Shown: positions 22,238 through 31,860 of the stretch, piece after piece
Layout of the letters: each line of letters begins with the position of its first letter
How positions within the stretch are numbered: position 1 is the first letter of the stretch
Source: Oppiella nova
Taxonomy: Eukaryota > Arthropoda > Arachnida > Sarcoptiformes > Oppiidae
NCBI GenBank assembly: GCA_905397405.1
Contig: CAJPVJ010000141.1
Coordinates: 1,252-36,524 of the forward strand
DNA: 35,273 nt
Direction of reading: 5' to 3'
Position numbers and translations under genes: made by a program
The notes under the pieces: model-generated
Database searches by the model: none
The model's input: only the letters and a program-made list of their open reading frames with translations
Told to the model about the DNA's origin: nothing

Positions 22238-23344
22238 ATGTCTGGCAACGATACAGCGCCGTTAGTGTTGGACAACGGGTCGGGTATGTGTAGAGCCGGT
22301 TATGCCGGTGACGACGCCCCCCGAGTAGTCTATTCCTGTTTAGTGGGCCGGGACTCAGACGGGCACTCGTATGTGGGCGATGAGGCTCAGGACAGGCGCG
22401 AACTACTGGCCCTCAAGTACCCCATCCGACACGGGATTGTCGTCAATTGGGACGACATGGAGAAGGTATGGCACAACACCTTCTATAATGAGTTGCGAGT
22501 GGAGCCGAGTGAACACCCGGTGCTGCTGACGGAGGCGCCCCTCTGTCCCAAACCCATCCGCGAGAAAATGATTCAAAATATGTTTGAACCCTTCAATACG
22601 CCGGCCCTCTATGTGGCCAATGAGGGCCTACTGTCGCTGTACGCCAGCGCCCGTACAACAGGGCTTGTGGTGAACATTGGCGATGGTGTGACGCATACCG
22701 TTCCCATTTACGAGGGATATGTACTCACAAAAGGCATACAGCGTCTGGATTGGGCCGGACGGGAGCTGACCGACCATCTCATGGATATGGTGTCAGAAAG
22801 GGGTCACTCATTCAAAACACCAGCGGAACGGGAGATCACACGAGACATGAAAGAGAAGTTATGTTACGTCGCCCTCGACTTTGACGCCGAGATCACCACC
22901 GCTACCGCCAACCCCTCGGCCATCGAGAAGTCCTACGATTTACCGGACGGACAGGTGATCACAATAGACACCGAGAGGTTCCGGTGCCCGGAAATGCTAT
23001 TCAAGCCCTGGATGTATGGCTTGACTTCGGCCGGCATTCACGCGACTACTTATAACTCTATAATGAAGTGTGATTTGGACGTACGTAAGGATTTATACGC
23101 CAATATCATACTGTCCGGGGGCACCACTATGTTGCCCGGTTTTGCCGATCGCTTGCAAAAGGAGGTGCAAAAGCTGGCCCCACCTACTATCAGGATAATG
23201 GTGAGGGCACCCCCTGAACGCAAGTATTCCGTGTGGATCGGCGGCTCAATACTGGCCTCTCTGTCCACTTTCAAGGAAATATGGATCTCGAGGGACGAGT
23301 ACAATGAAAGCGGACCCTCTATTGTGCACCGGAAGTGTCCGTAA
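22238..23344 (+). CDS. Divergent intronless actin with shortened DNase-I-binding loop
   Basis: 368 codons, no introns. Collinear with conventional 377-residue actin precursors ([21 protein letters not shown] near the start, [34 protein letters not shown] at the end) except for one loss. Between VGR and YVGDEAQ there are 6 residues (DSDGHS) instead of 15, so most of subdomain-2 loop 38-52 (beta-actin numbering), including H40, M44 and M47, is gone. In the nucleotide cleft D11, H73, H161, K213, R335 and K336 positions look conserved, but Q137 is Glu, D154 is Asn, S155 is Ile and K18 is Arg. These changes predict altered ATP hydrolysis and longitudinal filament contacts. It is still too close to actin to be a classical Arp. 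The GC-rich codons contrast with its flanks. A retrocopy origin and tissue-restricted use (for example germline) are inferences. Confidence 0.93.
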   Translation: MSGNDTAPLVLDNGSGMCRAGYAGDDAPRVVYSCLVGRDSDGHSYVGDEAQDRRELLALKYPIRHGIVVNWDDMEKVWHNTFYNELRVEPSEHPVLLTEAPLCPKPIREKMIQNMFEPFNTPALYVANEGLLSLYASARTTGLVVNIGDGVTHTVPIYEGYVLTKGIQRLDWAGRELTDHLMDMVSERGHSFKTPAEREITRDMKEKLCYVALDFDAEITTATANPSAIEKSYDLPDGQVITIDTERFRCPEMLFKPWMYGLTSAGIHATTYNSIMKCDLDVRKDLYANIILSGGTTMLPGFADRLQKEVQKLAPPTIRIMVRAPPERKYSVWIGGSILASLSTFKEIWISRDEYNESGPSIVHRKCP

Positions 23345-24015
23345 ATACCGGGCCTCCCATTCCCCTTACAAACACCTCATTAAATATTTTTTCCATAAAA
23401 TACTTTTCAAACCAGAGTTTAACGAAAATTTATTTATTACTTTAATTATAATATAATTGACAAATATAACTAATAATCACTTTTGTATAAAAATAAATCT
23501 CGAATAAACAAAAAACACTTAAAATACATTTTATAGTATAATTGTGAGCAAAACAATACGTTTACTGAAAATAAAACTCAAATTATATCCAAAAACATGT
23601 AAAGGCGTTATGGTTTGTACTTAATGTCCCGTACGAGTGGATATGCACTATACTTAAACCGAAAATTATATATTTGCTTAAAATATACATAAATTTGTTT
23701 TATAACATAAATTGCATAACATTTATGTTAACAAAAGTTTAAAGTTTTAACAGTAAAAACTTATTTCACAACAAAAATCAATTCAAATATTAAACCAAAA
23801 AAATCGCTCAATTTTTGAGTAAAAATAATTCATATTTAAAATCACTTAAAATACAATTGAAATGCATTTTTCTGTTGCAAATAAAAATATATATAATTAT
23901 CATATTGTGTAAACTCTAAAATAGAAAAACTCTGTAAACAATTCGTATATAAATATATATACAAAAACATAAACGACTGATAAAAATCACGTAAATAACA
24001 GATAATTGCAAAAAA
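23345..24015. other. Intergenic, convergent 3' ends of actin and MLYCD
   Basis: 671 bp, very AT-rich. Several AATAAA-like hexamers on the plus strand (for example near 23491) could serve as actin poly-A signals. No gene seen. Confidence 0.7.
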
Positions 24016-27000
24016 TCAAAGATTAGAAGTCAAAGGCTTAGTAATCCATTTGAGGACCTGTTTGTCAGTCACTATCTGTCGATTCTCTGTGTAAATATGG
24101 CTATTGGTGTCGACAGTGTCCAGAAAATACCGGTAGTTAACCATCATTCCGCACGAGTTGGACATACCTTTGGTGCTGAGGTCGGCCAACCAATTCAATC
24201 GCCACATGACAGCGCCGTTTCGGCTGTGAAAGTGGGCTATAAATAGACGTGAAAAACGAATGAATGGCTTAAAAACAAGTCTCTAGTCATTGATAACAAG
24301 TATTAGAGATAACAAAAGGCTCGACAATAATAACCGCTATATGTTTGACAACAAAAACAAAACCACAAAAAAACAAATTCATGAGAAACACACTTCAATA
24401 ACAGTAATCATAGGCGTAAAGAGTGTGACCACAAAAACAAGAGCTGATACTCACCGACAGAATTCAATGCATATCCCCTGCGCTTCTCATTGTAGAGATA
24501 ATGGGCGCACTTCCTCATGAGTGGCTCGTGCAAGAGGTTTGTCAGCTTCTCATCCTCTATCCATTGACAGCTCTTAATCAGTGTCATGAGTTTGGGCCAT
24601 ATGTCCGACACGGACGAGTAGTCGCCGAAAAAGTGCTGTTTCAGCGCCTGTAGCTCCTCGTCCGACACGAAACTCCGCTGTTTGACTAAATCGCCGTTTT
24701 GTATGGACTGCATCTCAGACAAGAGGTACTCGCAGAAGTTGGGCACCGGTGAGAGTGTCGAGAATTGCGATAATAACGGGAACTCCGACCGCAACTCTCG
24801 GACCACTCGCTTAATCAATTGGTTTCCCAACTCAATGCCGTGCAGTCCTGTAATTATAGTAGCGATTGATTTAAGATTGTTTGCAATTATAATAATTACT
24901 CAATTAATGCAATTAAACTCAATTAAAACCGTTTATTAGTCTTATACAAAACAAACGGTGCCGTTAAAGCCTATATAAAACACAAATTCCTATTTATAAA
25001 ACACTAATACCGGTACTTCCTATTAATTAATAAACTAAACAATAAAATACTTATTCCTTATACCAAAGCAATAAATAAAAATCTATTAATACTATTGTGT
25101 CATAAAACAGACACCAGTTTAGTATGACTTTATTATCTGATGGCTTAAAACTATAAATCCAATTAATTGTTTCACACACACAGACATAACCCGTTCCGCA
25201 TATGCCTATCCGTCACTTGTAATTAACACTATTTTCTTATGGCTTTTGATTTGCGAAAAAACAATTGAGTGTTTGCTTTGTTTTTGAGGTTTAATTAAAA
25301 TAGTTTTATATTATTTTTAGAAAATTATTTATGAGATAACTATAGACAGAATTCACAAAATTTAATTAAAACAAAATATTTAAGTGAATAATTGAATGAC
25401 TGCTTCGACGGCTAAAAGGAGCACATGGAGAGGGGAATGGGAGGGAATGGATTCACTTTTGTTGAAACTGTTCTCAATTCTTAGACTTAATACCGTAATA
25501 AATAATAATCAAAACATTTTGTGATATACCGGTAAATAGGCATTAAAAATACGGTAAAACTAAAAGAAATAAATTAATTGTCAAACTGTGGTCAATACCT
25601 CTTTGACTGGAAGTGATTGAGTAGAATATGGCGGCGTCCAGACCTTCCGACTCCTCTTTGACACCAAAACCAGAATCCCTCGGAAGCGACGCAAAACTCT
25701 CGTTCATAAGACTGGGCGTCGGGACTGTCCTTTGGATGATTGCCTTCACAAATATAAATACAAAAATTATTCATAAAAAGTCAAAATTAAAAAAAATTTA
25801 TTTTATAATCTGTTGGCAAATCGTATGAGAATATAATCACTTGAATAGAGGAGGAAATGGATGGCGTTAAGGCGACGTGAAGTATGACTAACGGCTCGCA
25901 GGGAAGGCAACTGTGAGAGAAGACAAAACAGCGCCGGTATGGACCCAAACGGCGCTTGAGGTCAGCCCACGACCGCATGGGATGGACGGCTTCGTACTCA
26001 GAGATCTAAACACCAATTGATAAATCATTTGAATGCCGTAATTGACAACAAATTCAAGGCTATAATAGTGAATGCGGTGAAGAGGACAGGGTACACTACC
26101 CCTTGCCCACTATGGAAGACCTCGTATCTACACCCTCTTAAGGTGCATTAAGAGAGGTTTAATTCTTTTGGCTGGCTTTTGGTCTCCCTGTCGTCCAGAA
26201 ACTCCACTAATGACTCACAACGTAACTTGACTTTTGTTAGTTTGTCGTGAATCGGGTCGTAAAGAGTGTTCTGTGGGTCATGTCATCGATAGTGAGGACC
26301 AAGTAATCGGCAAAACAATGAGATCAACAATTAATATAACAATCAGTTTAGTGGACACTCGGAGACAGACCCTGAGGTCGGATCGCATGTCGACAATGAA
26401 TTTGACGCCATTCTCGAGACGCGATATCTGACTAAACAGTTGGTTTATGAAACCTGCGTTAACACTCGCTTCAAACAGCTGTCTGTAGTGTTTCAGGAGG
26501 CTCAGTAGCCGCCAGATTACCTCTGTTGTGTCTCTGTGAATGTTCTGCAAGTGGTGTTTGCTGTATGTTAAGAGATATACTTTAGTGGACAGGAAGTTAT
26601 GGACAACATTGACGGCTTGAGTGGAACTGACGGCCAGATCATCGGCAATGAAGTATAGGAACCGGTCTTTGGTCTCCTTATTGGACGTGTAATACGTGTC
26701 GCAGAGTCTCATCAATTCCGACTGCAAAGACACCACAAGAATACAGTTATAGATAAGGACTGATCGCACGATAAGACAACTGATTCACAGGTGATATACA
26801 TCGGGATTACGGGACTCATAGGCTTTGGTGAGCACAGTGTCCGCCAACGACACCAACGATGAGGAAGTGGTGGTCGAAGTGGTGGTCGAAGTGGTGGTCG
26901 ATGTGGTGGCCGAAGACATGCGGCGGTCGGCGCCGATAGAGCCGCTGATGACCATCGATGACACCATTGATGACCACTTCTCAAGACTCGATCGACTCGT

Positions 27001-27131
27001 CAGCAACTTGTGGTGAAAATAAAATCAATTTATGTGTCGATAAGTACCCAAAAAGTCCCCGAAATAAACCCAAAACTCACCCAAAACTGGTTTTTATGCA
27101 TTTGTAACACATTTCGCAAAATTGAGTTCAT
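24016..27131 (-). CDS. MLYCD: Malonyl-CoA decarboxylase
   Basis: Converts malonyl-CoA to acetyl-CoA and CO2, in mitochondria, peroxisomes and cytosol. Exons: 27131-27081, 27006-26800, 26721-26371, [unresolved segment, perhaps 26270-26232], 26005-25841, 25743-25599, 24847-24455, 24236-24016. Junction phases agree. N-terminal [16 protein letters not shown] looks like a mitochondrial presequence; a Thr/Ser-repeat stretch follows. Family blocks include [90 protein letters not shown] and [13 protein letters not shown]. The Ser of FSTLSPVP and the His of AHFH match the catalytic Ser329 and His423 reported for the human enzyme. The C-terminus is SNL, a variant of the peroxisomal SKL signal. The WF-x-x-G ... 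R-[IV]-TW segment expected between exons 3 and 5 was not found. Confidence 0.93.
24848..25598 (-). other. Intron of MLYCD (751 bp)
   Basis: GTATTG donor at 25598 and ATTACAG acceptor at 24848. AT-rich with a small GC-richer patch near 25410-25450. No gene seen. Confidence 0.9.
26861..26913. repeat. Imperfect 12-bp tandem repeat in MLYCD exon 2
   Basis: GTGGTGGTCGAA-type units repeat about four times on the plus strand. On the coding strand they give Thr-Thr-Thr-Ser blocks just after the mitochondrial presequence region, probably a flexible linker. Confidence 0.85.
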
Positions 27132-28427
27132 TTTCAGAGACGACAACTGTTTTTGTTGCTTTGGTGTCAAAACACATGTAAAAGTAATTCTGAAACACAA
27201 AACGCCGTCTATAACTCTAGTCCCTAACTTTACATTTAGTTTAACAAAACGATAATTAACATTTGATAAAAGTGAAAATTAAGTATTTAGTAAACGATTA
27301 GTGAACACAACACTACTCGCAGTCGCTTTGAATGTCAATAACAGGTCTCTCACTGTAAAGTGTGTTTACGTTATATAAATAGTCACGGAATTTGTGAATA
27401 AGTAGTCGTTTCCATGCACTTTACTATAGGAAGGGTTGTCGGGGGCTATTATAAAATGTATGTCACGTTATTTTGAATGGGAATTATTAGAACAGACGTT
27501 CTTAATTTCAGATTAACACGTACCAATAACGATAATAATCTCATCAATAATTAATTCGTTTATCAGACATTAAATATTAGGACCAGACAAACTCTCATAA
27601 ATAGAATACAGACTTATAAACCAAAAACTTTGCACTTCAAAAAAGTGTACTCATTTTGAAATACAAGTACCCTGGGCAATGTATAAAACAGAATTTAAAA
27701 TATAATATTAATTTGATATTTAAATATAAATCAATATTTTAGATAATATTTAATTAAAACTGATGTTATTTAGCCATGTATTTGTTTATAACATTTGTGT
27801 CGTGTACATTTTATCAATACTTGCTGTTATTTTGCAATACTAATTAAATCTATTTATATAAACTTGTGACTTTTTATGGAAATCTTATGACTATTGAATA
27901 ATTTATGGTAATATACAGGTGTACTAGTATTTTATAGACTATTAAAATAGATTATGTAATTTAATTAATTAATTAATTATGCTCAATATCCATAATATAG
28001 GGAATTACTAACATATTTTCATTAATTAATTTTTTGATTTGACATTTTCGATAGTTAAGTGTTGATTTACAAAATAGTATTTTATTTATATAATCCGTAA
28101 ATATGTTTATATAAAAATTGTTTACAACTCAAGTGGAAAACAATAGATAAGTATTGCATTGAGTTTTGTCAAGAATACTGATAAGAATCATAAAAATATC
28201 AGGGTAAAGTACAGTAATGTCACATAACTAATGTAATTCATCGCTTGACATTAGGAGGTTTCGTAGGAATGACCCATTTCTAGGAAACATATCTTAAATA
28301 TTCTTATCACAAAATATACCCCTTATTGAGAATTAATAAATAGTCTAATACTTTGTCTTAAAGTTAGTATGAAAATATTCATTAAGAATTTATAATTTAA
28401 TTAAAAAGCTTAAATTTCGGTACAAAA
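27132..28427. other. Intergenic, divergent promoter region of MLYCD and F-box gene
   Basis: About 1.3 kb, AT-rich, with a (TTAA)n stretch at about 27960-27979. Contains the 5' flanks of both genes; no clear core promoter element can be assigned. Confidence 0.6.
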
Positions 28428-30079
28428 ATGTGTAGACAAAGTAAACCTCAAGAATCGCGTAAATTAAATCTGAATACAAGTGAATTGATTCATACGAAAA
28501 GACATTATATTATGAATGACGATATTTTAAGACTAATTTTCAATGAATTAAATGTCAAACAATTGGTGAGATTAGAGACTGTTTGCCACCAATTCATGGC
28601 ATGTGTGGGAACTGCTCTCAAAAGCAAGAATTGCTTAAGTGTTGGCTATAATCCCCGGTATTGTAATGCAAACAATAGCTTATTAACGGGTGATATAAGT
28701 GAAGCCATTGTCTCAATCAATGATAACAGATATGATTTGATTGAAAGCCAACATAAGTTTGAATCAATACTCACAAAGTTATCTAACATTAAGTCGTTGT
28801 ATTTAAAGAGTTGTTGTATTGACTACAATACAATCCAGATGATATCACATCGATGTCCGCAACTCAATGGTCTGTATTTGGAGTGCATTGAAGTGATGGC
28901 AGCGGATGTCCAAGAATTGATACAAATGGCTAAACAGTTACCAAATATCAAACACTTATCGCTTAAAAGTTATTATGAATACAAATATTTTGATTCGTTG
29001 GCCATTAGTTTAGTTCAACATTTGCCTAGACTTGAGTCATTAGATGTCAATTATCCCGGGTCATCACTGGATCTACTATTTAAATATCTTCCACAGACTA
29101 TTCGGTGCCTTAAACTTAATGCTGATTTTATTATAGATATCAATTTAATTGATGAGTTATTCGGCAAATGTGTGCAATTGGATCAGCTGTTCATTTGTAG
29201 TGACGAAGAGGTAGTAATAGATAATATCGATGTCAATGAGATATTCCGTACTATTTGTCATAATTTAAAACTTAAAAAGTTTTGCTTTCGTTTTCAAACA
29301 CTTTCATCCGATGTATTCATTGCCAATATATCACAGCAAATATGTTTAAGACATTTATCTATTTGTTCGCAAATTCTGTTCAATACGAGTGCCATGAATG
29401 TCATGAATTCCGTAAATTCTTTGAGTTTATATGGGATTCAATGTTCGCCTAAACTGTGGAGTAATTTCTCAAAAATATTTCCAAACTTAAGACACTACAA
29501 ATTCTGTTCAATACGAGTGCCATGAATGTCATGAATTCCGTAAATTCTTTGAGTTTATATGGGATTCAATGTTCGCCTAAACTGTGGAGTAATTTCTCAA
29601 AAATATTTCCAAACTTAAGACACTTATGTATTGGCGACTCAAATGCTAATTGTATTCATATTAACTGTGTTTGCGATGCCAGTGATACAGGCATGGGGTC
29701 ACAAAGTGGTGTTCAAAATAGTTGTCAAAAATGTATTCATAAATGTATGCAATGTGTGTCTCAATTACCACAACTCAAAAGTCTAGGTATTAACTTACAT
29801 TTCAATTGCAACTTCTCTATAATCACTTCACAAAACCTTTTGCTATTTAATGAACTTAATGTATTGAGTGTCAGAATTAATGGACTAAATACTGACCATA
29901 TTATCAAAGAGTTAACCATATTTTGTGTCAATTGTTTTCAGAGATGTGTTTTTAAGAAAAACTTTCAATTAGTATTGAGTGAATCAATGATAAAATCACT
30001 TCAACACAGAATACATGCCATGGATTTCAAAATTCCTGACAATTTTGTATTCAAATCACTAACAGGTTGTCAAAAGTGA
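28428..30079 (+). CDS. F-box protein with leucine-rich repeats, frame broken by a short direct repeat
   Basis: Likely substrate adapter of an SCF ubiquitin ligase. Intronless. The F-box is at about residues 29-70 (MNDDILRLIFNELNVKQLVR ... HQF), followed by irregular Leu-rich repeats (IKSLYLKSC, LNGLYLECIE, IKHLSLKSY, LESLDVNY, LRHLSIC). The frame runs to a stop at 29525; the remainder (to 30079) is in another frame. Cause: 127 bases at 29370-29496 recur at 29498-29624 with one base between, a 128-base shift not divisible by 3. Counting the repeat once gives a single frame of about 507 residues. The second half has a Cys-rich insert (CIHKCMQC) and more Leu-rich repeats. Codons are AT-rich, unlike its neighbours. 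M29 (28512) is an alternative start. The break is probably an assembly fault; otherwise this is a pseudogene. Confidence 0.85.
29370..29624. repeat. Exact 127-bp direct repeat with one spacer base, inside the F-box gene
   Basis: 29370-29496 and 29498-29624 are identical; the spacer is A at 29497. Same geometry as 1313-1567. Confidence 0.95.
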
Positions 30080-30401
30080 CAAAATTTATATAAAAAACTG
30101 AAAGGAAGTCAATGTTTTACATAAAAAACTTAGATTTTATTAAATATGAAAATAATTCCATAACTCTAATGATAATGTTTTGTACTCTAATAAAAATCAA
30201 TTTATACTGTTATTTCAATGTATGATTAATGATACAGTAATTTCATAGTATGTGTACTAAAATAACTCTTAATTGAAAAATTAAACAAATGATATGCAAT
30301 TCAATGAATAAATATCTTAAGAAAAGTTAACACAAATAGTATTTTACAATAAGAAAACAGTTATTAAAAATAGTTATAAAAATAAGGATAAGATTTATGA
30401 A
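30080..30401. other. Intergenic, convergent 3' ends
   Basis: 322 bp, AT-rich, between the F-box gene (plus) and the acidic-repeat gene (minus). TAATAAA near 30188 could be the poly-A signal of the F-box gene. Confidence 0.6.
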
Positions 30402-31558
30402 TCAATGGTTGCGTTCGGTGACAATGGGACCGATCTTTAAGGTGACGCCGGTTCCCAATTCATGTGTCGTATAAATATGAACCGAACTGTCCCTGAATGC
30501 CGTCCTCTTATAGGTCTTGATGTCGGCTATGAATTGTTTAATCATAGACTTGGCCGCGAGTCTCACATCCCGTTCCCTTTTCGCACCCAACCGGCCAGCT
30601 CTCAGATCAGTTGCTTTCAATCGATTGTCTCGTTTGGCAGTTGTTTGCAAACGATAACTATGACCACCAGTTGGGATCAGTTTGTGCAGATCCAGAGGTT
30701 CTATGACTACACTACACTCGTGTAGAGGTATATCCCATTGTTGTGTATTATGTCTGGCGTTGGAATCGCTATGACTTCGGGTGCGAATCCGATCCGACGA
30801 TGAATTGGTGTCACTTTGGGAACCATTAGCACTGTTTCTGCCATCGCCGGCAATGGGTTTACGGTTCACTTGGAGTCCATACTTCTTAAACAAGAATCGC
30901 AACTGTTTTCCATGACTTTGGACAGAATTCTTGCTTTTGGACTTCGAGGTAGCCATCGATTGGACACCATTTGGAATAGTGTTATCAATGGTGTCATCAA
31001 TGGTATCATCAATGGTATCATCATTGGTGTCATCATTGGTGTCATCATTGGTGTCATCAGCAAACGTATCGATGATTTCCAAGACTTTGGAAACTAGGAA
31101 ATGAATGGTAAGAGCGAGTGATTAAAATGAGACACCGATTAATGGTAAGTCTAAGACACTTACTATCAGTTGAATCCAAGTACTCCTCAATGAGATCCGT
31201 ATTGAGTTCGCATTCAATTTCATTCAAACTATTGTCGTTGTCTTCATCGGTGGTAAAGTTAAGTAATTCATCGATCACTTCGTAATCTGAGAGCACTTCG
31301 TCAATGTCTTCGATGTCTTCGATGTCTTCGATGTCTTCGATGTCTTCAATGTCATCGATGTGTTGGTCAAAGTGGTGGACATAATGATCGTGTGACTGGT
31401 TGTGACCATTGATGACAACACTGGAGATGAAAGACATGATTACATGGGAAGTGCTAATCAATGGACGCATAAAACAATGCTTTTATGCAACCATTTGATG
31501 GACACGTGACTCACCACACGATACACCAGATACAGTGCACTCCCGCTATTGTGGACAT
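30402..31558 (-). CDS. Unrecognised protein with signal-like N-terminus and acidic tandem repeats
   Basis: I do not recognise the family. Proposed exons 31558-31515, 31420-31164 and 31093-30402 (donors GTGAGT and GTAAGT, acceptors CTCCAG and TTCCTAG, introns 94 and 70 bp) join in phase to 330 residues plus stop. The N-terminus MSTIAGVHCIWCIVCVVI is hydrophobic and could be a signal peptide or anchor. Then come a His/Asp-rich stretch, five IED units, an acidic region (EVLSDYEVIDELLNF), DDTN/DDTI repeats, a Ser/Lys linker and a basic C-terminal half with Arg-rich KRDNRLKATDLRAGRLGAKR. Without the first exon, the second could start at ATG 31470 or 31437, which would remove the hydrophobic start. 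Secretion is an inference from the N-terminus alone. Confidence 0.65.
30982..31063. repeat. 12-bp tandem repeats encoding DDTN/DDTI units
   Basis: Units of the GTCATCATTGGT / ATCATCAATGGT type repeat about six or seven times. The reading frame is kept because the unit is a multiple of three. Confidence 0.9.
31305..31352. repeat. 9-bp tandem repeats encoding IED units
   Basis: TCGATGTCT is repeated about five times in a row (plus strand), giving IED repeats in the acidic-repeat protein. Confidence 0.92.
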
Positions 31559-31860
31559 AGATTTGTGTCACAATTATTGCCATAATTAGTACACTGTATG
31601 TGAAAATGGTATAAAATTATGATCATAAGTATCTAGCAAATATTTTAATGTCCTTTTAATATTTAAATTACAGTTTGAAAAACTTTATTAAATTAACCCT
31701 GGGTTCAAATTTAATGTAATTTCAAAACCAATTTGTATTCAACAAAATTAGGAAACATTTTTAAATATTTAAATAAAACAATTTAACATTTAGCTAGCAT
31801 CGATTTATAGATTACAATAAAATTTTTATATTAATTGTAATTAAAAACACAACCAAATCG
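31559..31860. other. Intergenic
   Basis: 302 bp, AT-rich, between the 5' end of the acidic-repeat gene and the 3' end of the RCC1-BTB gene. I see no feature apart from presumed promoter and terminator DNA. Confidence 0.6.

Noticed and set aside
26712-27016. Overlapping open frames in three readings with Pro/Arg, Thr/Ser and Val/Glu repeats
   Set aside because: A 12-bp repeat keeps several frames open. Only the Thr/Ser frame joins in phase to the MLYCD presequence exon and to the next MLYCD exon.
30816-31097. Open frame rich in VINGIING-type repeats on the plus strand
   Set aside because: Antisense reading of the DDTN/DDTI repeat; the minus-strand frame has matching splice sites and phases.
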